Shown here: positions 1 through 6,908 of the stretch, piece by piece
How the letters are laid out: every line of letters starts with the position of its first letter
Numbering within the stretch: position 1 is the stretch's first letter
NCBI RefSeq assembly: GCF_001954275.1
Contig: NZ_MBEU01000094.1
Coordinates: 1-64,000 of the forward strand
Direction of reading: 5' to 3'
DNA length: 64,000 nt
DNA from: Mycobacterium sp. IS-836
GTDB lineage: Bacteria > Actinomycetota > Actinomycetes > Mycobacteriales > Mycobacteriaceae
Notes under the pieces: generated by a model
What the model saw: the letters and a program-made list of their open reading frames with translations, nothing else
Told to the model about the DNA's origin: nothing
Database searches by the model: none
Translations under genes and position numbers: made by a program

Positions 1-175
1 GGTCGGGGCCGTATACGCGGTGGCGACGGTTCTCGAGGTGTTCCACGGCGCCGACCTGTTCGGGGTGGTACCGGTCGACGTGCGCGACCGGATCGTGCAC
101 CCGTTGCTGGCGATCGTTGCGGCCCTGAGCTTGGTGGTTGCAGGCCGTCGAGCCTCAGTGCGCAGTCGGGACTAG
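1..175 (+). CDS. C-terminal fragment of a membrane protein (5' end outside window)
   Basis: An open frame enters from the left edge and ends with TAG at 173-175, giving about 57 residues. The tail has two hydrophobic stretches, VGAVYAVATVLEVF near the left edge and HPLLAIVAALSLVVAG near the end, followed by a basic tail GRRASVRSRD. This pattern fits the last one or two transmembrane helices of an integral membrane protein with a cytoplasmic positive end. I do not recognise the family. Its stop codon overlaps by two bases the stop codon of the opposite-strand CBM2 gene, so the two genes converge with no terminator space between them. Confidence 0.5.
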   Translation, partial: VGAVYAVATVLEVFHGADLFGVVPVDVRDRIVHPLLAIVAALSLVVAGRRASVRSRD

Positions 176-600
176 CTACAGGGATATTGCCCGTTGAGCA
201 CACAATTCGACGGTGGCGTGTAGGTGCCGGTCAGCACGCCTCGTAGGCCACCCGTGGCTGAACCGCCGGGTGCAATGACCCGATTCCAATTCGCGGGAGA
301 GAGAACATAGTGCGTGCCAGATTGGGTAACGGTGCTATTCCAGGTGTGCACGACCGATTGTCCTGCCGGCATGTCGAATTCGAGCTTCCAATCGCTCAAC
401 GGCGCCATGCTCCCGTTGGTGACGGCGAAGCGGGCGATGAAACCCGTCTGCCACGTATGTTCCACGGTGAACGTCGCCGCGGCTGCGGCCGCATGAGCTA
501 CCGGGGCGACTGCGAGTCCGAGGACGCCAACCAGCACTGCCGACAGCACTACGTGAAGCGCTGCGCCGCAGCGCTTCACGTAATTCCTCAGTCGGGCCAT
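172..600 (-). CDS. Secreted carbohydrate-binding module family 2 protein (Rv1987-like)
   Basis: 142 aa when started at the ATG at 600 (MARLRNYVKRC). The N terminus is a Sec signal peptide: basic start, hydrophobic core ALHVVLSAVLVGVLGLAVA and cleavage near AHA-A. The rest is a single CBM2 (cellulose/chitin-binding) domain with the surface tryptophans of the family (TWQTGF, SDWKLEFD, HTWNST, NWNRVIAPG) and a C-terminal CVLNGQYPC that can supply the family's disulfide. No catalytic domain is attached, so it is a free-standing binding module. M. tuberculosis Rv1987, annotated as a possible chitinase, has the same length and architecture. A start at 714 would add 38 residues that break the signal peptide. 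The coding region for residues 7-17 contains a perfect inverted repeat. Confidence 0.85.
   Translation of the reverse strand: MARLRNYVKRCGAALHVVLSAVLVGVLGLAVAPVAHAAAAAATFTVEHTWQTGFIARFAVTNGSMAPLSDWKLEFDMPAGQSVVHTWNSTVTQSGTHYVLSPANWNRVIAPGGSATGGLRGVLTGTYTPPSNCVLNGQYPCS
550..582. repeat. Perfect inverted repeat, 16-bp arms, 1-nt centre
   Basis: The left arm TACGTGAAGCGCTGCG (550-565) is followed by one C (566) and its exact reverse complement (567-582). The repeat lies inside the CBM2 gene, over codons 7-17 of the signal peptide. In mRNA this would form a very stable hairpin just after the start codon. Confidence 0.9.
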
Positions 601-844
601 AGCAGCCAACACTAAAACCAAACAGGCGGTATCGGCCCTCGCATCGCGAGTAAGCTGCAGTACCTTTGCCCAACCGAAACCGACATGAAATCTTGGCCGG
701 ATGTACGTTCTCATTTGTCGTTGCGCGACAGCCGCTTCGGAGCTGGCCGCCCGGTTGGCCCATAGCTGATCGATGCCGATCGATGCTGTCCTAGGGCAGT
801 GTTAGCCGAGTGTGCGGTCTGGGGTCCGACGGCTACGGGTGCCG

Positions 845-2164
845 TCACTGCCCCTCACCCTGAACAGCTGGTTGTCGCGATGGCTGACCAACCGCGTCGG
901 ACGCACGCCGGCCGACCAGGAACCAGGTGCGCAGCACACCCTTGCCCTTCACCACGACGTCGCCGCGTTCCTCAAATACGAACTCCCCCTTGAGCCGTTC
1001 GTACACGTCGAGCGGGACCTGAATCCGCCCTTCGACGCCGGTGGACTCCATGCGGGAAGCGACATTGACTGCATCGCCCCACACGTCGTAGAAGAATCGG
1101 CTGGTGCCAACGACGCCGGCCACCATGGGACCGACGCTCAGTCCGATGCGGATGGGCACCTTCTGCCAGATGTGGTCGGTAAGCCTGTTCGACGCGTCGG
1201 CCAAATCGAGCGCAAGACATGCGAGCGCCTCCAGGTGATTGGGCCGCGGCTGCGGTACGCCGCTGACCGCCATGTAGCTGTCGCCGGTGGTCTTGACCTT
1301 TTCCAGCCCGTGGCGCTCGACGAGACGGTCGAATTCGCCGTTGACGCGGTTGAGTAGCGTCACCAGCTCCTCCGGCGTGGTGCGGCTGGCGCGCTCGGTG
1401 AAGCCGGCAATGTCGGCGAACAACACCGAGGCTTCGTCGTACTTGTCGGCGATGATCGTGGTCGTCGGGTCCTTGAGCCGCGCTGCGATAGTGGTCGGCA
1501 AGATGTTGGTGAGCAACGCCTCGGAGCGTTCGTGTTCCAGCTCGATCGCTCGCTTCGCCCCGTCCATCTCGCGCTGTGTGTACCAGACCGTCGCCATCAC
1601 CATTCCGCAGGCGGCGACTGCCGAGATCGCAAAGCCGAGATCCATTGCCCACACCGGCTGCGCGCGGGTGCGAACGGGCCGGACATAGTTGATCGTGATG
1701 ATCAGAGCGGCACTGCTGGTCACCACAAGGGAGGCCGTCACGATGTGCTCGGTGCCCAGCACCATCACCGCCACGAGCCCCGACATCACGAAGAAGAACG
1801 CGACCCCCGTGTGGGTCCCGACCGTCCAGCCGACCACGATCATGAACACGTCGGCGATGCCAACCAGGGTCAGCGGCGCCATCAGCTCACCAAAGCGGTA
1901 CAGCAGAGGAACCAGCGCGAATATCAGGGCTGCCACGACGTTGAACCCCGCGATGGGCCACAGTCGGGTCGTCATCACTTCAATCACCGCGAAGCTGGCG
2001 CAGACCGCGGCGGCCATCCATGTGGTGATGCTGAGGACTCGATGACGCCGGGCCTGGCTGTCTGCGAATTGCCGGTCGCGATCCACTATTGCCGACTTCA
2101 GGCGCAGCAGCGGGCCGTAGGGCTCCGCGGCTGCGGCATCTGCGGCATCGACATCGGCTGCCAC
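845..2164 (-). CDS. Membrane class III adenylate cyclase (Rv1625c-like)
   Basis: 439 aa. Makes cAMP from ATP at the inner face of the membrane. Residues about 45-190 contain six hydrophobic segments, forming the membrane anchor. The C-terminal half is a class III cyclase catalytic domain: ILPTTIAARLKD linker, metal-binding Asp in LFADIAGF and GDSYM, adenine-selecting Lys in LEKVKTTGD, Asp in FYDVWGDAVNVASRME, and the transition-state Asn/Arg in the same segment. One catalytic domain per chain means the enzyme must act as a homodimer. Length and layout match M. tuberculosis Rv1625c, the mammalian-like cyclase; there is no HAMP domain, unlike the Rv1318c-1320c group. It stands alone, convergent to nothing on its 3' side, with a 377-bp gap to dnaB upstream. 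Confidence 0.93.
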   Translation of the reverse strand: MAADVDAADAAAAEPYGPLLRLKSAIVDRDRQFADSQARRHRVLSITTWMAAAVCASFAVIEVMTTRLWPIAGFNVVAALIFALVPLLYRFGELMAPLTLVGIADVFMIVVGWTVGTHTGVAFFFVMSGLVAVMVLGTEHIVTASLVVTSSAALIITINYVRPVRTRAQPVWAMDLGFAISAVAACGMVMATVWYTQREMDGAKRAIELEHERSEALLTNILPTTIAARLKDPTTTIIADKYDEASVLFADIAGFTERASRTTPEELVTLLNRVNGEFDRLVERHGLEKVKTTGDSYMAVSGVPQPRPNHLEALACLALDLADASNRLTDHIWQKVPIRIGLSVGPMVAGVVGTSRFFYDVWGDAVNVASRMESTGVEGRIQVPLDVYERLKGEFVFEERGDVVVKGKGVLRTWFLVGRRASDAVGQPSRQPAVQGEGQ

Positions 2165-2541
2165 CCAGAAAGCCTATCGAACCCGAAGCGGGCGTCAGCT
2201 GGTATTCGCGCAGGCCGATCAGTCCCTGGACCCGTCGCTGGTGCGCGACGACGGATGCCCTCGTCGGCTCCTCCGGTGCGTACCTGTCCTGCATCATGAG
2301 CAAGGCCATGAACCGGTCGTTCATCTCCGTCATCGCCGGAGGCTTCGGCATCGAGGCCGGCCCGACCGAGGACAAGGGCTACGGCGAGCACCGCGAAATC
2401 AACGCTGAAGGCGCTGACCGCGTGCCCGCCGCCCGAGCTTCCTCAACTCATGATGAGTCCGAAGTCCCCACTTTCGTGTCCAACATGACATTCAGAGAGG
2501 GGAACATGACATGCGAAATGGGAACCGACAACGGACGAACC
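2165..2541 (-). other. Intergenic region with a possible coding remnant
   Basis: This stretch separates the cyclase from dnaB. On the minus strand, 2375 down to about 2170 reads as a protein-like peptide containing TEMNDRFMALLMMQDRYAPE and AHQRRVQGLIGLREYQL, which looks more like real protein than random shadow. It has no obvious start signal, and past 2164 its frame becomes a shadow of the cyclase. It could be a small uncharacterised gene, or the 5' part of an older gene now out of frame with the cyclase. I cannot name a family. Confidence 0.25.
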
Positions 2542-3918
2542 TCACCGCGCCATGTTGGCGAATCGCGACAGGTGCAGTTGATGGGCGACGGTCACCGTCT
2601 TGGTCGGGCCGTTGCGGTGTTTGGCGAGAATGAAATCCGCCTCTCCCCCGCGCGGGTCGTCGCGCTCGAACGCGTCCGGCCGGTGCAGCAGCAGCACGAC
2701 GTCGGCGTCCTGCTCCAGTGATCCCGACTCGCGAAGGTCGGCCAGCATCGGCTTTTTGTCGGTGCGCTGCTCGGGACCGCGGTTGAGCTGGCTGATCGCG
2801 ACCACCGGAACCTCGAGTTCCTTCGCCAAAAGCTTGAGATGCCTTGAGAATTCGGACACCTCGACCTGGCGCGACTCGTGCTTCTTGCCCGACGTCATCA
2901 GCTGCATGTAGTCGACCACGATCAGCTTCAGGTCGGCTTTCTGCCGCAACCGGCGCGCCTTGGCGCGAATTTCCATCATGGTGAGGTTGGGCGAGTCGTC
3001 GATATACAGTGGGGCCTCGCTGATTTCGCTCATCCGCCGCGCCAGCCGCGTCCAGTCGTCGTCGTTCATCCGGCCCGAACGCATATCGGCCAGCTTGATT
3101 TTCGCCTCCGCCGACAGCAGCCGCATTACGATCTCGGACTTGCTCATCTCCAACGAGAAGATGACGCTGGCCATCCGGTGCTTGATCGAACACGACCGCA
3201 AAAAATCCAATCCAAGTGTCGATTTGCCCACTCCAGGACGAGCCGCCACGATGATCATCTGCCCGGGGTGCAGGCCGTTGGTGACCTCGTCGAGTTCGGT
3301 GAAGCCCGTCGGCACGCCGCGCGCCAGACCACCGCTCGAGGCGATCGCGTCGATCTCGTCCATCGTCGGCTGCAGCAGGTCCTCGAGTGGAACGAAGTCT
3401 TCGGAAAGCCGACGATCGGCGACGTCGTAGATTTCGGCCTGCGCACGATCGACCACCTCGGCGACATCGGCGCCCTCGGCGCCGGCGTAGCCGTACTGGA
3501 CCACCCGCGTGCCGGCTTCCACGAGCCGGCGCAACAGCGCCTTCTCGGCCACGATGCCGGCGTAGTAGCCCGCATTGGCGGCCGTCGGCACCGTCGAGAT
3601 CAGCGTGTGCAAGTACGGCGCGCCGCCGATCCGGCGGAGCAACCCGCGGCGGTCCAGCTCCGCGGCGACCGTCACCGCGTCAGCGGGCTCCCCACGGCCG
3701 TAGAGGTCCAGGATCGCGTCGTAGACATTCTGGTGCGCCGGCCGGTAGAAGTCGCCGGGCCGCAGCCGCTCCAGCACATCTGCGATGGCGTCCTTGCTGA
3801 GCAGCATGCCGCCCAGCACCGACTGTTCGGCGGCCAGATCCTGCGGCGGCTGCCGGCCGTAATCCTCACTGGGAGGCGAGGCGTCCATGCCCGGCGCTAA
3901 GTCATCGACCACCGCCAT
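2542..3918 (-). CDS. dnaB: Replicative DNA helicase DnaB
   Basis: 458 aa from the ATG at 3918 (MAVVDDLAPGM), which has GGAGGT eight bases upstream; a GTG three codons earlier is less well placed. Hexameric ring helicase that unwinds DNA at the fork. N-terminal DnaB domain at about 25-125 (AAEQSVLGGMLLSKDAI), then the RecA-like helicase domain with Walker A ARPGVGKST, the H1a/Walker B region LIVVDYMQLM and motif H4 DLRESGSLEQDADVV. The protein is colinear: no intein interrupts it, whereas M. tuberculosis DnaB carries one. The C terminus is short (LHLSRFANMAR). It lies downstream of the rpsF-rplI cluster, with a long 535-bp spacer. Confidence 0.97.
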   Translation of the reverse strand: MAVVDDLAPGMDASPPSEDYGRQPPQDLAAEQSVLGGMLLSKDAIADVLERLRPGDFYRPAHQNVYDAILDLYGRGEPADAVTVAAELDRRGLLRRIGGAPYLHTLISTVPTAANAGYYAGIVAEKALLRRLVEAGTRVVQYGYAGAEGADVAEVVDRAQAEIYDVADRRLSEDFVPLEDLLQPTMDEIDAIASSGGLARGVPTGFTELDEVTNGLHPGQMIIVAARPGVGKSTLGLDFLRSCSIKHRMASVIFSLEMSKSEIVMRLLSAEAKIKLADMRSGRMNDDDWTRLARRMSEISEAPLYIDDSPNLTMMEIRAKARRLRQKADLKLIVVDYMQLMTSGKKHESRQVEVSEFSRHLKLLAKELEVPVVAISQLNRGPEQRTDKKPMLADLRESGSLEQDADVVLLLHRPDAFERDDPRGGEADFILAKHRNGPTKTVTVAHQLHLSRFANMAR

Positions 3919-4453
3919 GGCTCTCACCTCCCTCCGTCACAGAGTATCCGAACATACATTCGACACCCGGTATTGAGAGCGTAAGCCCGGGCACTGACGC
4001 CCCCCGACTCAAGCACCCGAATAGCCTTGCGCCGGGACGACGGTAAACGTTGCTGGCAAGTACTTAAAGGGGCCACTGTTCATAACGCTGTGCATCGTGT
4101 GTGCATATCCGTCGACACCTGTGTTGAACGGGGTGTGGAGAACCTGTGGATTAATCTCGGGCGTCCTGACATCGCTGCAGATACGCGCAGTACAACACCG
4201 CACAATTGGTGTGGACAAGAATCTCTTCGGCGTGTCGCCGCAGGTTACCGTGTCGGGCGTGTTGGCTTTCGGCCACATTTTCGGCACGTTAAGGGCGGGT
4301 TAAGGGGCCCCTCCTGGAGGGCACCGGAAATAGTTCGCCAGACCCACCGCTGAACCATCGTCAAAGCGGGCACACAGTGCCCTCGAAGCGCCTAAGATTT
4401 GGCGCCGGCCGAGCCGGGCGATCGCCCGTCGGCATCGAGCAAACGCCGCGGGG
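3919..4453. other. 535-bp non-coding spacer between rplI and dnaB
   Basis: No convincing gene on either strand; the open frames here lack codon bias and ribosome-binding sites. M. tuberculosis has a hypothetical gene (Rv0057) at this place, and I see no clear counterpart. The spacer holds a perfect RBS for dnaB at its left edge and a small cluster of DnaA-box-like sequences at 4134-4218. Confidence 0.6.
4134..4218. promoter_or_regulatory. Cluster of three DnaA-box-like 9-mers
   Basis: TGTGGAGAA at 4134-4142, TGTGGATTA at 4145-4153 and TGTGGACAA at 4210-4218, all in the same orientation. The last is an exact reverse complement of TTGTCCACA, the form found in mycobacterial oriC; the other two differ by one base from TGTGGATAA. 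They lie about 215 bp upstream of the dnaB start. The clustering suggests DnaA binding, either to control dnaB or to titrate DnaA. Confidence 0.45.
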
Positions 4454-4912
4454 TTAGCCCTCCGCGACGACCTCGAGCGCGACCTCGACATCGATCTCGG
4501 GGTGCAGGTGCACCGACACCGGGTGCGTGCCCACGGCTTTGATGTGCGTCTTGGGCAGCCGGACGATGCGCTTGTCGAGATTGGGTCCGCCGGCCTTCTT
4601 GATGGCCGCGACCACGTCACCGGTGGTCACCGAGCCGAACAACTTGCCCGAGTCGGCCGCGGTCTTCACCGGCAGCGAAACCGGGCCGAGCGCCTCGATG
4701 GCCGTCTTGATTTCGGTGGCGTGCTCGAGGTCGCGCACGGTCTTGGTATCCCGGGCGCGGCGGATGTCGTCGGCCTGCTTCTGCGCGCCGCGCGAGGCGA
4801 CAATCGCCAGGCCACGCGGGAGCAGGAAGTTTCGGCCGTACCCGTCCTTGACCTCGACGGTGTCGCCGACGGCGCCGAGGTGGTCGACATCGGCCGTCAA
4901 AATCAGCTTCAT
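4454..4912 (-). CDS. rplI: 50S ribosomal protein L9
   Basis: 152 aa, normal length. N-terminal RNA-binding domain with the L9 signature (MKLILTADVDHLGAVGDTVEVKDGYGRNFLLPRGLA, residues 1-36), a long connecting helix (about 40-75) and a C-terminal domain with HPVSVHLHPEIDVEVALEVV. It sits 30 bp downstream of rpsR1 in the usual rpsF-ssb-rpsR-rplI order and is probably the last gene of that transcript, because the spacer to dnaB is long. Confidence 0.97.
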   Translation of the reverse strand: MKLILTADVDHLGAVGDTVEVKDGYGRNFLLPRGLAIVASRGAQKQADDIRRARDTKTVRDLEHATEIKTAIEALGPVSLPVKTAADSGKLFGSVTTGDVVAAIKKAGGPNLDKRIVRLPKTHIKAVGTHPVSVHLHPEIDVEVALEVVAEG

Positions 4913-4942
4913 CGTTTCGTACTTTCGGTTGAGCCTCGGCGG

Positions 4943-5197
4943 CTATCGCGCCGAGGAGGTGAAGGGCAGCAGGGCCACCTCGCGGGCATTCTTCACCGCG
5001 AGCGCGATGTCCCGCTGGTGCTGCACACAGTTGCCGGTCACGCGACGCGCCCGGATCTTGCCGCGCTCGCTGATGTACGTGCGCAGCAGCGCGGTGTCCT
5101 TGTAGTCGATCGCTTGTTCCTTCTTGCCACAGAAGACGCATTTGCGCGCCTTCACCGGCTTTTCCGGAGCCGGGCGCCGCTTGTTGGACTTGGCCAT
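4943..5197 (-). CDS. rpsR1: 30S ribosomal protein S18, zinc-binding type
   Basis: 84 aa from the ATG at 5197 (MAKSNKRRPAPEKP). Binds S6 on the small-subunit platform. It keeps the cysteine-rich zinc motif: CVFC followed by CVQH about 30 residues on. This marks it as the C+ form used in zinc-replete cells; mycobacteria usually have a second zinc-free S18 in the Zur regulon. The frame is open further upstream, but only the ATG at 5197 fits the family and has a purine-rich RBS (GAAAGAAAGAC). Confidence 0.96.
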   Translation of the reverse strand: MAKSNKRRPAPEKPVKARKCVFCGKKEQAIDYKDTALLRTYISERGKIRARRVTGNCVQHQRDIALAVKNAREVALLPFTSSAR

Positions 5198-5238
5198 GTC
5201 TGTCTTTCTTTCGTTTCCTACTGCTGAAGTGTGTTTGA

Positions 5239-5751
5239 TCAGAACGGCGGTTCGTCGTCGCCGCCGCCGAAGGAGCCCGACGCCGGGGCGCTGCCCCACG
5301 GGTCGTCCCCGCCGCCGCTGGGTTGCGCTGCCGGCGCCTGGCGCGAACCGCCACCGCCACCGAAGCCACCGCCGCCGGCGCCACTGCGGCTGGCCTTGTT
5401 GACCTTGGCGGTGGCGTAGCGAAGCGAGGGCCCGATCTCGTCGACCTCGACCTCCACGACGGTGCGCTTCTCGCCTTCGCGAGTCTCGAAGGAGCGCTGC
5501 TTGAGCCGCCCGCTGACGATCACCCGCGCCCCGCGGGTGAGGCTCTCCGCGACGTTCTCAGCGGCCTCGCGCCAGATGTTGCACCGCAGGAACAGCGCCT
5601 CCCCGTCTTTCCATTCCCCGCTTTGGCGGTCATAGATCCGCGGCGTCGATGCCACGGTGAAGTTCGCCACCGCGGCGCCCGACGGGGTGAACCGCAGTTC
5701 GGGGTCAGCGGTCAGGTTTCCGACAACGGTGATGGTGGTGTCACCAGCCAC
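5239..5751 (-). CDS. ssb: Single-stranded DNA-binding protein
   Basis: 170 aa with a GTG start at 5751 preceded by GAGGAAATT. The OB fold covers residues 1-115 (TTITVVGNLTADPELRFTPSG, LFLRCNIWREAAENVAESL, GARVIVSGRLKQRSFETREGE). A glycine-rich disordered linker follows, ending in the acidic tip DDEPPF that recruits replication and repair partners. It lies between rpsF and rpsR1, as in other actinobacteria, so its expression is tied to ribosomal protein synthesis. Confidence 0.97.
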   Translation of the reverse strand: MAGDTTITVVGNLTADPELRFTPSGAAVANFTVASTPRIYDRQSGEWKDGEALFLRCNIWREAAENVAESLTRGARVIVSGRLKQRSFETREGEKRTVVEVEVDEIGPSLRYATAKVNKASRSGAGGGGFGGGGGSRQAPAAQPSGGGDDPWGSAPASGSFGGGDDEPPF

Positions 5752-5861
5752 AATTTCCTCCTGGATCCGCCTGGAGACGATCGATGGTCATGAGCATGTT
5801 CCTCGCTGAGCCTACGCAAGCCTGACGACAGCGGGCAGCCAGCGCCGCCCTTGAGGTCCGC

Positions 5862-6152
5862 TTAGTGCTTATCGGTGCGCATCACCTTGGTGCGCAGCAC
5901 CGACTCGTTGAGGCTCAGCTGTCGGTCGAGCTCGGACACCGTCGCCGGCTCGGCCTTCAGATCGACGACGACGTAGATGCCTTCGGCGTGCTTGGCGATC
6001 TCGTACGCCAGCCGCCGCTTACCCCAGATGTCGACCTTGTCGACGGTGCCGCCGTCCTTGCGGACGACGTTGAGGAACGTCTCCAACGACGGAGCGACGG
6101 TTCGTTCGTCGAGCGTGGGGTCAAGAATGACCATGATTTCGTATGGACGCAT
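5862..6152 (-). CDS. rpsF: 30S ribosomal protein S6
   Basis: 96 aa from the ATG at 6152 (MRPYEIMVILDPTLDER), with a GGAGGTGGTGAGG Shine-Dalgarno region upstream. The frame continues 12 codons further up, but those residues are not part of S6. The ferredoxin-like fold signature is present: YEIMVILDP, WGKRRLAYEI and GIYVVVDL. It heads the rpsF-ssb-rpsR1-rplI cluster; a stem-loop lies in its leader. Confidence 0.96.
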   Translation of the reverse strand: MRPYEIMVILDPTLDERTVAPSLETFLNVVRKDGGTVDKVDIWGKRRLAYEIAKHAEGIYVVVDLKAEPATVSELDRQLSLNESVLRTKVMRTDKH

Positions 6153-6183
6153 GGAAACCTCACCACCTCCTCTGGTCTGCGCG

Positions 6184-6202
6184 GCCACGGTCGATCCGTG
6201 GC
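6184..6202 (-). promoter_or_regulatory. Stem-loop in the rpsF leader
   Basis: On the minus strand, GCCACGG-ATCGA-CCGTGGC forms a perfect 7-bp stem with a 5-nt loop, 32 nt upstream of the rpsF start and just after the DJ-1 gene. It has no U tract. It may be a terminator for the upstream genes or part of an S6:S18 autoregulatory leader. Confidence 0.4.
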
Positions 6203-6266
6203 AGGAGGGTCGCCTGCGTCGGCAACCGCCCCAGGGTACCGGAAGGTGCTCTGCGCAGCGAAATCG

Positions 6267-6908
6267 TTACTGCCGGGCGCGCAGGTATTCGTTGGCCCGG
6301 GCCACGGTCGCCTCGTCTGCCTTAGCGAGCGCGCCCGAATCGAACGGCGGCTGGGGGTCGTATTCGATGAGAAGCTGCGCGGCCTGCGCCGCCTGACGAT
6401 CGACGAGCAGTTCAACCAGGCGCAGCGCCATGTCGATGCCGCTGGACACCCCCGCGGCGGTGATGATCCGCTCTGGCAGATGTTCGACGACGCGTTCGGG
6501 CACATAGTGCGCGCCCAACTCGTTGAGCAGGTCCGCGGCCCGCCAGTGCGTCGTCGCGGTGAGCCCATCGAGCAGACCCGCGCCGGCGAGTAACAGCGCA
6601 CCGGTGCACACCGAGGTGGTGAATGCGGTGCTCGGGTGTACCGAGTGCAGCCAGGCGCGAATTGCGTCGTCGTGAATCAGCCCGCGGGTTCCGATGCCGC
6701 CAGGGAACACCACGACGTCGGGGGCGCCGACTTCGTCGAATGTGGCGTCGCACGTGATGCCCAGCATCCCGTTTTCGGTGCGCACCTCGCCGCGGCGGTG
6801 CCCGACGAATACCACATCGATCGATGGAATGCGTTGCAGCACTTCGTAAGGCCCGACGGCGTCGAGCGCGGTGAAGCGCGGAAAAAGCGGAATCGCGACC
6901 TGCGTCAT
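6267..6908 (-). CDS. DJ-1/PfpI family protein (glutamine amidotransferase-like)
   Basis: 213 aa from the ATG at 6908. Single DJ-1/PfpI domain: start MTQVAIPLFPRFTALDAVGPYEVL, strand APDVVVFPGG and the nucleophile elbow TTSVCTGALLLAGAGLL with Cys at about residue 101, then AGVSSGIDMALRLVE. This arrangement resembles the stand-alone DJ-1 domains related to isonitrile hydratases and to the N-terminal part of GATase1-AraC regulators, but no HTH domain is present. It overlaps the stop of the upstream glycosyltransferase by 4 bp (ATGA), so the two are co-translated. The substrate is unknown. It is the counterpart of the gene between rpsF and Rv0051 in M. tuberculosis. Confidence 0.88.
   Translation of the reverse strand: MTQVAIPLFPRFTALDAVGPYEVLQRIPSIDVVFVGHRRGEVRTENGMLGITCDATFDEVGAPDVVVFPGGIGTRGLIHDDAIRAWLHSVHPSTAFTTSVCTGALLLAGAGLLDGLTATTHWRAADLLNELGAHYVPERVVEHLPERIITAAGVSSGIDMALRLVELLVDRQAAQAAQLLIEYDPQPPFDSGALAKADEATVARANEYLRARQ

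Noticed and set aside
552..581. The palindrome in the CBM2 gene as an intrinsic terminator for the left-hand gene.
   Set aside because: It lies well within the coding region, about 375 bp past the stop of that gene, and no T run follows on either strand.
4027..4353. A 108-codon plus-strand frame in the rplI-dnaB spacer that could be an Rv0057 counterpart.
   Set aside because: Composition and codon use are not protein-like, and it crosses the DnaA-box cluster; no RBS.
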